DNA of 64,000 nt from Marinobacter xestospongiae (GTDB taxonomy: Bacteria; Pseudomonadota; Gammaproteobacteria; Pseudomonadales; Oleiphilaceae). The notes beneath the pieces are model-generated. The model saw only the letters and a program-made list of their open reading frames with translations, had not been told where the DNA came from and did not search any database. A program made the position numbers and the translations under genes. Shown here piece by piece: positions 52,417 to 61,973 of this stretch. The first letter of the stretch is position 1. Each line of letters opens with the position of its first letter. The stretch spans positions 46,375 through 110,374 of the forward strand of contig NZ_JAKZAK010000020.1 of the NCBI RefSeq assembly GCF_023156385.1, written 5' to 3'.

Positions 52417-53631
52417 TTACAGCAGGTTACGTCCTTTGCCAGCGGCAATCCGCAGGCGCAACGCGTTCAGCTTGATGAAGCCTTCGGCGTCTTTCTGATC
52501 GTAGGCACCCTGATCTTCCTCGAAGGTGGCGATCTTCTCATCAAACAGGGAATCCAGAGACTTACGGCCTACCACTTCCACGTTGCCCTTGTAGAGCTTC
52601 AAACGCACGGTGCCGTTAACGTAGGTCTGGGTCTGGTCGATCAGCGCCTGCAGCGCTTCCCGCTCCGGTGACCACCAGTAACCGTTGTACACCACCTCGG
52701 CGTAGCGCGGCATGATGCTGTCCTTCAGGTGCGCGACTTCACGATCCAGGGTGATGGACTCGATTGCCCGATGAGCGCGCAGCATGATGGTGCCACCCGG
52801 GGTTTCGTAACAGCCACGGGACTTCATGCCAACGTAGCGATTCTCAACAATGTCGATACGGCCGATACCGTTGTCTCCGCCCACTTTGTTCAGGTGCGCC
52901 AGAACCTCATGGGCCTTCATGGCCTGACCGTCGATGGCGACGATGTCACCCATCTCATAGGTAAGCTCAATGTAGGTCGGCTGATCCGGCGCCTTCTCGG
53001 GCGACACACTCCAGCGCCACATGTCTTCTTCGGCTTCCGCCCACGGGTCTTCCAGGACCATGCCTTCGTAGGAAATGTGCAACAGGTTGGCGTCCATGGA
53101 GTAAGGCGACTTGCCTTTCTTCTTCTCCACCGGAATGTTGCGCTCCTCACAATACGCCAGCAGCTTCTCGCGTGAGTTCAGATCCCATTCCCGCCAGGGC
53201 GCAATCACATGAACGCCAGGCTTGAGGGCATAGGCGCCCAGCTCAAAGCGTACCTGATCGTTACCTTTGCCGGTGGCACCGTGGGAAATCGCATCTGCGC
53301 CGGTTTCGTTGGCAATTTCAACCAGTCGCTTGGCAATCAGCGGACGGGCAATGGAGGTGCCGAGCAGGTATTCGCCTTCATAGATGGTGTTGGCACGGAA
53401 CATCGGGAAGACGTAGTCACGCACGAACTCTTCGCGCAGGTCTTCGATGTAGATCTCCTTGACGCCCAGCGCTTCCGCTTTGGCGCGTGCCGGTTCCACT
53501 TCCTCGCCCTGCCCCAGGTCGGCAGTAAAGGTGACCACCTCACAGTTGTAGGTGTCCTGCAACCAACGGACGATGACGGAGGTGTCCAGGCCACCGGAAT
53601 AGGCCAACACAACCTTTTTAATATCAGACAT
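52417..53631 (-). CDS. argG: Argininosuccinate synthase
   Basis: A 404-residue class I-type enzyme: ATP loop '[17 protein letters not shown]', aspartate/citrulline site '[17 protein letters not shown]', and '[13 protein letters not shown]'. It joins citrulline and aspartate in arginine synthesis. It stands alone on the minus strand. Confidence 0.98.
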   Translation of the reverse strand: MSDIKKVVLAYSGGLDTSVIVRWLQDTYNCEVVTFTADLGQGEEVEPARAKAEALGVKEIYIEDLREEFVRDYVFPMFRANTIYEGEYLLGTSIARPLIAKRLVEIANETGADAISHGATGKGNDQVRFELGAYALKPGVHVIAPWREWDLNSREKLLAYCEERNIPVEKKKGKSPYSMDANLLHISYEGMVLEDPWAEAEEDMWRWSVSPEKAPDQPTYIELTYEMGDIVAIDGQAMKAHEVLAHLNKVGGDNGIGRIDIVENRYVGMKSRGCYETPGGTIMLRAHRAIESITLDREVAHLKDSIMPRYAEVVYNGYWWSPEREALQALIDQTQTYVNGTVRLKLYKGNVEVVGRKSLDSLFDEKIATFEEDQGAYDQKDAEGFIKLNALRLRIAAGKGRNLL

Positions 53632-53798
53632 ACCTTGCTCCAGACTGAACAGGATGGATTATTTGAAGCCACGCTCACCGTTCCTGACCGACAGAACAGC
53701 GACCAGGAAACGCAGGGCTTTAAACATAAGGGGCATTATTGTACGGCAGTCAACGGCTTCCGGCCAGACAGCCAAAGGGGGAAGACCAAGCCAGCCAT

Positions 53799-54575
53799 TT
53801 AAGGAAGGTGAAAGATCTCGGCCAGATCGCCATTCCGCCGCATGGTTTCCACCGCGCGGCGTAGCTCCGGCACCAGATCATCCCGGGATGAAGCCCGCGA
53901 CAGGTAGAGCGCCCCATCCTGCTGCTGCAAGGCCACGCTCAGCCGAAACCGCTCAGCCCCCAGGCCCATCTCGTGCAACGTGCTGAAAAATGACTGATCA
54001 CTGGCGACCAGGGCATCCACCCGCCCCCGCAGCAGCATTTCAACCGCCTGCCGCAGATCCTTGACGGCCACCTTGCGGATGCTGTCATCCCGCTCGAAAG
54101 CTTCGCCGTAATAGGTGCCACGAATGTAGGCCACAGTCCGGCCGGCCAAGCCGCCCCCCAAGGACAGCTTCAACTGAGAATCAGCCAGCCCCGCCAGCAA
54201 TACCCGAACCTGGATGACAGGCGCTACCAGAATACCCGCCTGCTCTGTGGTCGGGCTTTCATACAGCACCGCAAGATCCACTCGCCCGGATTCCAGCTCC
54301 CGGATCACCCGACGATGAGGCCTAAGGACATTGTGAAAGGTTTTGCCGATCAACACGGACAGTCGATCGTAGAAGGTTACGAGGGTTCCGGCCAGTTCGC
54401 CGGATTCGGTGCGGTAGCCCCAGGGCCAGACATCCGCGGAAGCCACCCGTAAATCGACCCCGGGCGTGGTACCGCCGGGAAGATCCCCGGACGGCGTCGA
54501 GACCTCAGCCCTCGCCTGCGAATAGGGCAGAGCCAACATAATTGCAAAGACAAGCGTACCGATCAGGCTAAACAC
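53799..54575 (-). CDS. Periplasmic solute-binding protein (SBP_bac_3 fold)
   Basis: A 258-residue protein with a signal peptide. The mature part looks like the amino-acid-binding ABC transporter substrate-binding protein family ('LRVASADVWPWGYRTESGEL', 'ALVASDQSFF', 'VETMRRNGDLAEIF'). The start is uncertain. I took the GTG at 54575 because GAGG lies 4 nt upstream and a good signal peptide follows; a TTG at 54629 gives an atypical Cys-rich leader. No permease or ATPase is near, so it may be a sensor input or orphan binding protein. It follows fliS in the flagellar direction. Confidence 0.78.
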   Translation of the reverse strand: MFSLIGTLVFAIMLALPYSQARAEVSTPSGDLPGGTTPGVDLRVASADVWPWGYRTESGELAGTLVTFYDRLSVLIGKTFHNVLRPHRRVIRELESGRVDLAVLYESPTTEQAGILVAPVIQVRVLLAGLADSQLKLSLGGGLAGRTVAYIRGTYYGEAFERDDSIRKVAVKDLRQAVEMLLRGRVDALVASDQSFFSTLHEMGLGAERFRLSVALQQQDGALYLSRASSRDDLVPELRRAVETMRRNGDLAEIFHLP

Positions 54576-54636
54576 AGTACCTCGAATTGCCGAGGCGCAC
54601 CCCGGGCAAAACGACCCTGGGCACGCCAATCCTTGT

Positions 54637-55032
54637 TCAGACGGCCTGCTGCTGTACCACTTCCTCGCGAATGCCGTCCCACCCTTCCTTGATGGAGCGC
54701 AACAGCTCGATCACTTCGTCCAGCCGGGCGACATCGTTCGTCAGACTGGCTTCCAGCAGGGCCCGCTCCATATACTCGTAGAGCGAATCCAGCCGCGGGG
54801 CAAGATCACCGCCCTGATCAAAATCCAGAAAACTGCGCAGGCCACCAATGATCTCAATGGCCTTGTTGATCAACCGGGCCTTGCCCTCGTAATCCTTGAC
54901 CTGAATGCGGGCCTTGGACATGTTGATGCGCTCGATGGCACCATTGTACAGCAACTGGATCAACCGGTGCGGATCAGCATCGGTGATGCTGGTCTGGGTA
55001 TTGATACGCTGGTACTGTTGAAGCCCCTTCAT
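54637..55032 (-). CDS. fliS: Flagellar export chaperone FliS
   Basis: A 131-residue FliS ('YQRINTQTSITDADPHRLIQ', 'LYNGAIERINMSKARIQ'). It binds the C-terminus of flagellin in the cytosol and prevents early polymerisation. It is 24 bp after fliD and precedes the binding-protein gene. Confidence 0.94.
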   Translation of the reverse strand: MKGLQQYQRINTQTSITDADPHRLIQLLYNGAIERINMSKARIQVKDYEGKARLINKAIEIIGGLRSFLDFDQGGDLAPRLDSLYEYMERALLEASLTNDVARLDEVIELLRSIKEGWDGIREEVVQQQAV

Positions 55033-55056
55033 CGTTACCTCTCCAAATTCACTCGG

Positions 55057-56469
55057 TTAACTTTTGCCACTGTTCTGCTGGGGCGCAAGGGACGCCAGCT
55101 GCTGACTCACAAAGCTTCCGGTGCTGTTGAGCTGGGCAATCAGCGAATCCGCCGCGGAAAACTGGGAAATCAGTCGTTCCCGAAACGTCTCCATTCTCAG
55201 ATCCAGATCCAGCCGCTTGTCTTCAATGTCCTCCAAGGACTGGTTCAGACCGTCGGTGCGGCTGGCCAGTGTGCCATCGCTGCCCAAGTGGGTCTCCAGA
55301 ACGTCAAGAGCTTTGGTGGCGATACCCTCAACACCGTCTTCCGAACCAAACAGTGCAGCGACGGAATCCGGGTACTCGTCCAGCTTCTCCTTGAAGACCT
55401 CTTTATCAAACTCAAGCTTGCCGGTATCCGCGTCAGTCTTGATGCCAATATCCGCCAACATCCGCACCGGGCTGTCCTCGAGGCCCTCGGGCACGTCCAC
55501 CAGCAGGTTACGCAGGTCCCGCTGGATGGAGCGGATCGCCGAGTCCCCGGTTAACACGCTGCCCTGCTCAGTTTCAGCGTTATAGCCCGATGCCTTTTTA
55601 ACAATATCCTGAAAGGCGTTGTACTTGTCGACAAACGCCTGCATCCGATCAGCGACCTCATCCGGGTTCTCCGTCACGCTGATGGTGGATGTTCCCGTTG
55701 ACTTCAACTCGAACGTCGCCCCGTCGACGACCCCCTCCACCGAATTGCTGGAACGGCTGATGGCAATGCCGTTGACTTCCAGCAGCGCGTCCTTGGCCGC
55801 CACGGTTTCATTCATGTTGGACGCCGAGCCGTTGAAGGCGAGCTGGGACAGCCCACTGGCGTCGGTGTCGCTGCCGTCACCGTCACCGGAAACGGACACT
55901 TCGATGGCATTGTCCAGCCCGGACTCCTCGGAGGACATTACCAGGCGGAAACCTGACCCGGTGTCGACGACACCCGCGGACACGCCGGCGCCCGCATCGT
56001 TAATGGCTTCGGCAATGCCTTCCAGGGTGTTGTTGGAGCTGTCGATGGTGATGTCGGTGGACTCACCGCCAACATTGATGGTCAACGTACCGGTACCGAC
56101 CGCGGTAGTATCCCGATCAGCAAAGTCATTGGAAGCGAGCGATTGCGCCTGGGCCAGCTGAGTGACGTTGATGTTGTAGCTGCCGCGGGTGATCTTGCTC
56201 TGATCGACATCGAGACCAACCACGTTTTCGTCACTCGACGCCGCCGTAAAAGCCCGAAGACCATCCGGCTTGCTAAGCGCCTCCAGAGGTGATTTCAGAC
56301 CTTCCAGAGCGCTGCGAAGGGCACCGTAGGCGGAAATCTTGGTTTCATACAGCTGCTGGTTACGATCCAGCCGGGCCTGTGTCGGCGTACGCTCGGCAGC
56401 GACCAGCTGGTCGACCAAATCCATGCTGAACAGCCCGGACCCGGCTCCCAGTGAAGTGATACCTGCCAT
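55057..56469 (-). CDS. fliD: Flagellar filament cap protein FliD
   Basis: A 470-residue FliD. The N-terminal region 'LGAGSGLFSMDLVDQLVAAE' and 'LDRNQQLYETKISAYGALRS', the flagellin hook-IN-like middle ('NTLEGIAEAINDAG') and a long C-terminal helix fit the family. It caps the growing filament and guides flagellin folding. A near-perfect sigma-28 promoter lies 45 bp upstream of the ATG. Confidence 0.95.
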   Translation of the reverse strand: MAGITSLGAGSGLFSMDLVDQLVAAERTPTQARLDRNQQLYETKISAYGALRSALEGLKSPLEALSKPDGLRAFTAASSDENVVGLDVDQSKITRGSYNINVTQLAQAQSLASNDFADRDTTAVGTGTLTINVGGESTDITIDSSNNTLEGIAEAINDAGAGVSAGVVDTGSGFRLVMSSEESGLDNAIEVSVSGDGDGSDTDASGLSQLAFNGSASNMNETVAAKDALLEVNGIAISRSSNSVEGVVDGATFELKSTGTSTISVTENPDEVADRMQAFVDKYNAFQDIVKKASGYNAETEQGSVLTGDSAIRSIQRDLRNLLVDVPEGLEDSPVRMLADIGIKTDADTGKLEFDKEVFKEKLDEYPDSVAALFGSEDGVEGIATKALDVLETHLGSDGTLASRTDGLNQSLEDIEDKRLDLDLRMETFRERLISQFSAADSLIAQLNSTGSFVSQQLASLAPQQNSGKS

Positions 56470-56514
56470 GCCTGTACCTCCCGACGTCGTCGTCTTCTTG
56501 ATCAGTTAATCCGC

Positions 56515-56541
56515 GTATCGGCACCTGGCGGCAAAACTTTA
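56515..56541 (-). promoter_or_regulatory. Sigma-28 (FliA) promoter of fliD-fliS
   Basis: On the minus strand TAAAGTTT (56534-56541), an 11-nt spacer and GCCGATAC (56515-56522). The -35 box is a perfect match and the -10 differs at one base. Confidence 0.9.
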
Positions 56542-56624
56542 CCGCCCCAACTGCATTCCTTGCCGTTCCATGTTGTGCGCCGTTGAGCAGGCCGGCAATC
56601 TCCCGCCCATTTTCGGCGGATTGG

Positions 56625-57074
56625 TCAGACCTTGATGTCAAACAGCGTCAATGGTTCGTCCTGCTGCAATTTCTCGGCCAACCTCATAGCAACTTCATCC
56701 GGAATCTGCCGGATAACCTCATCGGTCTGCCGGTCCATGACTTTCACCACCGTCTTGCCGGAATCGTCATCGACAGAGAACCGCAGGTCACGCTGGACAC
56801 TCTGCACGTAATCGTTCAGTCGGGAGACCGCCTGGTCGACCCGCTCACTGTCCTGTTCCTGCTCTGCGGCCCGCTTCTCCTGCGCGACAGCCTGCTCGCG
56901 TGCAACGGCAGCTGCGGACGCCGCTGATGCATTTGAGGGTTGCTCTGAAGCCGTCGATCCCTTCTGAGGCGACCTCACACCAGCTTCCGCCGTACCGGCA
57001 TTACTGGTGCGGGAGGACTCCCCGGAGGACTGAACCATCTTCAGATCCAGGTTGTTTAAACCCACTTCGTTCAT
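56625..57074 (-). CDS. flaG: FlaG family flagellar protein
   Basis: A 149-residue FlaG. The C-terminal half carries the family core ('FSVDDDSGKTVVKVMDRQTD', 'VIRQIPDEVAMRLAEKLQQ'). The N-terminal half is low-complexity Ser/Ala-rich. FlaG affects filament length and the flagellin ratio. It sits between flagellin 1 and fliD. Confidence 0.9.
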   Translation of the reverse strand: MNEVGLNNLDLKMVQSSGESSRTSNAGTAEAGVRSPQKGSTASEQPSNASAASAAAVAREQAVAQEKRAAEQEQDSERVDQAVSRLNDYVQSVQRDLRFSVDDDSGKTVVKVMDRQTDEVIRQIPDEVAMRLAEKLQQDEPLTLFDIKV

Positions 57075-57100
57075 AGCACACCCCGCTATTCCCTAACGGC

Positions 57101-57140
57101 AAAAGACCGGCCTATCCCACTGGACAGGCCGGTCGATTTT
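57101..57140 (-). terminator. Rho-independent terminator of flagellin 1
   Basis: A stem GACCGGCCT/AGGCCGGTC with a 12-nt loop, followed by a T-run on the minus strand, 20 bp after the flagellin stop. Confidence 0.9.
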
Positions 57141-57160
57141 AACCCGTTACCCGGCCTCGA

Positions 57161-57997
57161 TTACTGAAGCAGGGACAGGACCTGGTTCGGACGGGCGTTG
57201 GCCTGTGCCAGAACCGAAATACCAGCCTGTTGGAGCACGTTCGCTTTTGCCAGCTTAGCACTCTCGGCGGCAAAGTCCGCGTCGAGAATTCGGCTGTTGG
57301 CAGCGCTGGCGCTCTCGATGTTGGTGGCCAGGTTGTTAATGGTACTCTCGAACCGGTTCTGCAACGCACCGAGGTCGGAGCGGAAGGAGTTCACAGAATC
57401 GATAGCAGTGTCCAGGGTTGCCAGAGCACTGGAGGCGCCAGAAGCGCTGGAAATATCCACATTAGAGATATTCAGACCGCTGCTACCAGTCCCCATGTCC
57501 TGATCGAATGAGAAGCTGATGGTCTCACCAGACTCTACACCAACCTGGAAGCTGACAGCAGAACCACCGTTCAGAGAGCCATCCAGCACAGACTGGCCAT
57601 TAAACTTGGTTTCGGTGCTGATACGCTGAATTTCGTTCAGTCGTTGCGTAACTTCGTCCTGCAACAGCGAGCGGTCTTCGTCAGTCAGGGAGCCGTTGGC
57701 CGCCTGCACCGCCAGCTCACGAATACGCTGGAGGTTGTTGATGGTTTCGTCCAGACCACCTTCAGCGGTCTGCGCCATGGAAATGCCGTCGTTGGCATTA
57801 CGCTGGGCGACGGTCAGGCCGCGAATCTGGGTGTCGAACCGGGTGGAGATCGCCAGACCGGCGGCGTCGTCCTTGGCTGAGTTGATACGCAGGCCGGAGG
57901 ACAGACGGGTCAGAGACTCGTTGGACAGGCTCTGGGAACGGCTAAGCTGGTTCTGAGCGTTGATGGAAGCGATGTTGGTGTTGATACCGAGAGCCAT
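57161..57997 (-). CDS. fliC: Flagellin 1
   Basis: A 278-residue flagellin with the conserved D0/D1 ends ('[20 protein letters not shown]', '[20 protein letters not shown]' and '[20 protein letters not shown]') and a short variable centre. It starts at the ATG at 57997, preceded by GAGGAG. It uses a sigma-28 promoter. About 67% of its length is the conserved ends; the small centre gives a thin filament surface. It is shorter than flagellin 2. Confidence 0.95.
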   Translation of the reverse strand: MALGINTNIASINAQNQLSRSQSLSNESLTRLSSGLRINSAKDDAAGLAISTRFDTQIRGLTVAQRNANDGISMAQTAEGGLDETINNLQRIRELAVQAANGSLTDEDRSLLQDEVTQRLNEIQRISTETKFNGQSVLDGSLNGGSAVSFQVGVESGETISFSFDQDMGTGSSGLNISNVDISSASGASSALATLDTAIDSVNSFRSDLGALQNRFESTINNLATNIESASAANSRILDADFAAESAKLAKANVLQQAGISVLAQANARPNQVLSLLQ

Positions 57998-58081
57998 AAT
58001 GCATCTCCTCAAACAATTCAGGTATTGGTAAGAGGTCTGGCGCCCTGTCAGTGTTTGGGGTACGCCGCCCTGCTGTAGTGC

Positions 58082-58108
58082 TTAACGGCGCCCCCGAGAA
58101 TTCCTTTA
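58082..58108 (-). promoter_or_regulatory. Sigma-28 (FliA) promoter of flagellin 1
   Basis: On the minus strand TAAAGGAA (58101-58108), an 11-nt spacer and GCCGTTAA (58082-58089). Matches the FliA consensus TAAAG...GCCGWTAA closely. It lies 85 bp upstream of the start codon. Confidence 0.88.
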
Positions 58109-58149
58109 GAAAAAATCCGGACTACTTTGTAAACAAATGTAATAGCCCA

Positions 58150-60246
58150 CTAGCCCTCATCGTCACTGGCCATGTCCGGCTCAGGACTGTAGAAATGCAT
58201 GCGACTCCAGGGGTCATCGACAATATCCTGTGGATTGCGACTAACCTTGAGGAAGTGTTCAGGAAGCTCCTCAAAAAGGGATAAGAAACCTGCTCGCCAA
58301 GCCTGCAAAAAATCCTTCAGCTGCGCATCATTTCCCGACAACCCATGACAAAGCGCCGCGCTTGCAAAATGCAACACGGTGCCCCGAAGCATCTGATTGG
58401 CGTACTTCTGGACAGCGGTTACAGAGCCCTGCCCCTGCCTGGGCTTGAGTGTTGCCATCGTCCCCCTGAGCTCGTTCACCAGCAGCACCAGGTCCCGGCG
58501 CCCCCCCAAGCGAGCCTTTTTGACTATATTGATAAGGGTACGGGTTTCTGATCGAAACTCTTCAGCCATCGCGTCAATCTGGTCATAAAGGTCGGTTGGT
58601 TCGAGATCGAACGTGGCCACCTCATCAACCGGCAGGGCCTCTGACTCGCCATCCTCACTGAACTGCCTCACGGTTTCAGAAGAATCCGGCAGCCATGTGG
58701 TGCCTTCTATTTCTGCGCCGTTCGAGCAGTTATAGAAGCTGACGTCAGCGCAACCAACCCGTTCAATAAACTTCTCGGCAGATCGTTTGGAGGCGTAGTA
58801 GTCAGAGCGTGTCAATACAGTGCCACCATCTGCTGCCGGCACAGTGAAAGACGACTTTGCGCGCGCTGAGTGGGCCGTTTTAAGCTCTTCAGAAAACGCT
58901 GAGTCCGAACCACTGCCATACACCGAACCAGACGAATGGTCTTTTCCTTCACTTTTGAAGCCGTAGTCCGTGCCAAACAGGAAAAATCGGGTATACCCCA
59001 AGGCATACCCAACGGAAAGCGCTGCATTGGTACAGGTTGGATTACAATCAGGGAGTGCCGACGACTCCAGCTGCAATAGGCCCGGGAAATAGTTGTCAGT
59101 CTTAAAGAAGAAGCGGACTTGGTCAAACAGCTTTGGCACCCAGGGGTTGACCTCATTAACCGCAAGCAGCGTTATTCCTTTCAATGCTTCAGCTTCGTTT
59201 TCTTCAATCATCTGACATATGACGTGACTGGGATCGAGCTCCACCTGGAAATCCGGTTTGATGCCCGCTGACAACAGCGCCTTCAACGCGGTCCCGGCAG
59301 AAATGATGACGAAATGATCCCGCATTTCCTTTAACTCCTGAATACGTTCATCCAGGGAAGGACCGCTCCCCACAACAGCAAGGGCTTTGGCGCGAGCGGA
59401 AGCCGCGCTCGGATCAATGCATGTCATACCAGCACGAACGTTCTGGATGGTATTCCGGAACCGCATCAGCTCATCGTCATAGTTCGCCCACTGCGAGGGA
59501 ATCAGTGCAACATCCTTGGCGACATCCATCGCCACCTTGGCAAGTTCCACATCAGCCAAATGGTTGTAGTAAATGGTGGAATAAGGATAAAGCGGCAGAG
59601 TCGCCGCCAGATTTCTCGACAACAGCTCCCGCATATCGGCTTCGGTGTTTGCGAAACCAATGGCGAAACTGATGGAATACCCCTTACGCTTGAACCTGGA
59701 ACAGATCTTTTCCCAGTCCACCGTAAAGAGGCTTAACGCGAACTTCTCAGGTTCCCGCTCAACCACGATGGCATTGACAATGTTAGCCCTCGACACCAAC
59801 GCCTCAATGTGAAAACCCAGACCACAGCCAAGAAATACAACCGACGGAAAAACATTACCCCGAACATACCCTGTAAATTCCCCGTTTTTCTCGACCGGGC
59901 TACAGTCCAACACCTGACGTAGCGTACCAAAGGCAAAGCGCCGACTTTTTGCCTCATCGGGCCAGGCAGGGCGAAAGCTGACAATGGGCTTATCGTCCGG
60001 GTTTTCCTGAAGGAATCTACGAGCCTCATCTTCGGAGTACTCCCTCGCCAGTCCCCGATAACAGGACTTGCCATTGACCGTCATATCCACATCATTCTTA
60101 CCCGGTGTCACCACCAGCTCAGCTCTGGTCAGCATCATGTTTTCCAGAATCTGGTAGACCCTAGGCAGATGCAGCTTGAAGTAATTCAGGTTCTTCTCTT
60201 TTCTGCGCAGATAGACCTGAGCGGGGTCCTGATGGTTTTTGGACAT
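58150..60246 (-). CDS. Maf-like motility accessory glycosyltransferase (DUF115)
   Basis: A 698-residue protein with an N-terminal region of about 200 residues and a Maf_flag10/DUF115 core ('ALAVVGSGPSLDERIQELKE', 'HFVIISAGTALKALLSAGIK', 'FFLFGTDYGFKSEGKDHSSG'). Maf proteins attach pseudaminic or legionaminic-type sugars to flagellin in several bacteria. The gene lies between the two flagellins, on the flagellin 1 strand. A GGAGA site precedes the ATG at 60246. The related annotation '6-hydroxymethylpterin pyrophosphokinase MptE-like' for DUF115 is a less likely role. Confidence 0.88.
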   Translation of the reverse strand: MSKNHQDPAQVYLRRKEKNLNYFKLHLPRVYQILENMMLTRAELVVTPGKNDVDMTVNGKSCYRGLAREYSEDEARRFLQENPDDKPIVSFRPAWPDEAKSRRFAFGTLRQVLDCSPVEKNGEFTGYVRGNVFPSVVFLGCGLGFHIEALVSRANIVNAIVVEREPEKFALSLFTVDWEKICSRFKRKGYSISFAIGFANTEADMRELLSRNLAATLPLYPYSTIYYNHLADVELAKVAMDVAKDVALIPSQWANYDDELMRFRNTIQNVRAGMTCIDPSAASARAKALAVVGSGPSLDERIQELKEMRDHFVIISAGTALKALLSAGIKPDFQVELDPSHVICQMIEENEAEALKGITLLAVNEVNPWVPKLFDQVRFFFKTDNYFPGLLQLESSALPDCNPTCTNAALSVGYALGYTRFFLFGTDYGFKSEGKDHSSGSVYGSGSDSAFSEELKTAHSARAKSSFTVPAADGGTVLTRSDYYASKRSAEKFIERVGCADVSFYNCSNGAEIEGTTWLPDSSETVRQFSEDGESEALPVDEVATFDLEPTDLYDQIDAMAEEFRSETRTLINIVKKARLGGRRDLVLLVNELRGTMATLKPRQGQGSVTAVQKYANQMLRGTVLHFASAALCHGLSGNDAQLKDFLQAWRAGFLSLFEELPEHFLKVSRNPQDIVDDPWSRMHFYSPEPDMASDDEG

Positions 60247-60560
60247 AGGTTCTCCAAAGAAGCGAAACCGGCGAAGGCGCTGGCGGAGCCCCTCCACCGC
60301 ACCAACAAGCCGCATGACAATCAACAGAATGGTAGCAAAGCCTACAAGGGATGTACCCCGCAAACTACCCCATCCCCCCATCCGCCCGAGGGGACACAGA
60401 GCTGTGCGATCTCACCCTCTCGCAACCGCCCCTGGCACCGGCAAAAAAAGCGGCAACCCTCTTCCCATCGCCATGAATTCGTCGCTCTCTATCCAGGACA
60501 ATCATCTACCAATTCGGAAAAGTCATTGCCGATCAATAATTTAAAGCTAAGATCAAAATC
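60247..60560. other. Divergent intergenic region between Maf and flagellin 2
   Basis: No gene or repeat is visible in this ~310-bp stretch. It should hold the promoter of the Maf gene, but I see no clear sigma-28 or sigma-54 match on the minus strand. The plus-strand flagellin promoter lies just after it. Confidence 0.4.
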
Positions 60561-60576
60561 TGGCACGAAGATCGCT
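60561..60576 (+). promoter_or_regulatory. Sigma-54 (RpoN) promoter of flagellin 2
   Basis: TGGCACG-AAGA-TCGCT matches the RpoN consensus TGGCACG-N4-TTGCW with a single mismatch, and GG and GC have the required spacing. It lies 97 bp before the flagellin 2 start. Confidence 0.85.
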
Positions 60577-60672
60577 TTACCTGCTCCAACGCCAAATGTT
60601 TTTGCCGGCGGCAGGCAACTCGAAGGTCCGGGTATACGTCGCAATCGGCATCTCTGAACAGGGAGACTCGAC

Positions 60673-61836
60673 ATGCCCCAGATAATCAACACCAACATTG
60701 CGTCACTTAATGCGCAGCGAAACCTGAATGCCACCCAGCGGGACGCCGATACCGCTCTGCAGCGCCTGTCATCCGGTTTGCGGATCAACTCCGCCAAGGA
60801 TGATGCCGCCGGTCTGGCCATCTCCGAGAGGTTCCAGTCCCAGATCACCGGTCTGAACATGGCCCGACGAAACGCCAACGACGGCATTTCCCTGGCGCAG
60901 ACCACCGAAGGCGCACTGGATGAAATCACCGCCAACCTGCAGCGGATTCGGGAACTGGCCGTGCAGGCGGCAAACGCCCCCAACAGCAACACCGACCGCG
61001 TTGCACTGAACCGGGAAGTGGAACAGCGTATTCAGGCAATCAATCAGATCGCCAGCCAGACCTCCTTCAACGGTCTGCGGGTGTTGGATGGTTCGCTGCC
61101 AACACAAACGTTCCAGGTTGGCGCCAACACCGGTGAAACCATCAGCGTCAACGGGCTGGATGCGCGGGGCAGCCAGCTTGGCTCCATTATTGGCGCGACC
61201 TCGGGCCTTTCGGCAGCCGTGGTGAGTGGCCAGACCGTCGCTGACATCTTTGCCGACGGCGGTACTGTAGACTTCACCGTTGACCTGCCAACACCGCCCT
61301 CAGGCACCACCACGGTTCAGATCAACGATGCTTCGTCTCTGGAGGACGTACTCGGCCAGGTGAACGCCGTGAGCAGTGAAACAGGTGTTCGGGCTTTCCT
61401 TGACCGAGGCAATAACGAAATCTATTTCTCGTCGGAATTCGATCAGGCCTTCAGTGTCGATGTCACCGTGGCTGGCGGCACCACGTTCAATGTGACAACC
61501 GCGGTGCCTGCCGACCAGGTATCCGTAAACAGTCTGGACGTATCGACACAGGACGGCGCCGACTTTGCAATGATCTCGCTGGACTACGCTCTGGATCAGA
61601 TCAACAGCCTACGTGCAGAACTGGGCGCGGTACAGAACCGTTTCGAGTCCACCATCGCCAACCTGTCGACCACCGCAGAGAACCTGTCAGCGTCAAACAG
61701 CCGCATACGGGATGCGGATTTCGCCGCAGAATCGGCGGAACTCGCCCGTACTCAAGTATTGCAGCAGGCAGGACTATCAGTGCTTTCCCAGGCCAATGCC
61801 CGGCCGCAGCAGGTACTTCAGCTGCTGCAAGGCTAA
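60673..61836 (+). CDS. Flagellin 2
   Basis: A 387-residue flagellin with the conserved ends ('NTNIASLNAQRNLNATQRDA', '[20 protein letters not shown]' and 'AELARTQVLQQAGLSVLSQA') and a larger centre, which includes a hook-IN-like motif ('VQINDASSLEDVLGQVNAVS'). It begins with an ATG preceded by GGGAGA. Expression probably depends on RpoN, unlike flagellin 1. The two proteins differ by about 110 residues, mostly in the surface domain. Confidence 0.95.
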   Translation: MPQIINTNIASLNAQRNLNATQRDADTALQRLSSGLRINSAKDDAAGLAISERFQSQITGLNMARRNANDGISLAQTTEGALDEITANLQRIRELAVQAANAPNSNTDRVALNREVEQRIQAINQIASQTSFNGLRVLDGSLPTQTFQVGANTGETISVNGLDARGSQLGSIIGATSGLSAAVVSGQTVADIFADGGTVDFTVDLPTPPSGTTTVQINDASSLEDVLGQVNAVSSETGVRAFLDRGNNEIYFSSEFDQAFSVDVTVAGGTTFNVTTAVPADQVSVNSLDVSTQDGADFAMISLDYALDQINSLRAELGAVQNRFESTIANLSTTAENLSASNSRIRDADFAAESAELARTQVLQQAGLSVLSQANARPQQVLQLLQG

Positions 61837-61870
61837 AAGCCTGACAGACGCCGTCATATCTCGTATCGTT

Positions 61871-61901
61871 AACGGGTTCCACTTGGGGCCCGTTTTCGTT
61901 T
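61871..61901 (+). terminator. Rho-independent terminator of flagellin 2
   Basis: Stem AACGGG/CCCGTT with a 12-nt loop and a following TTCGTTT, 35 bp after the stop. Confidence 0.7.
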
Positions 61902-61973
61902 ACACAGAAGAAAGATCAAACTTTGACCCACCCCGGCGCCCCAACTGACTGAGCTGAACCCAGAGTTATCTAT

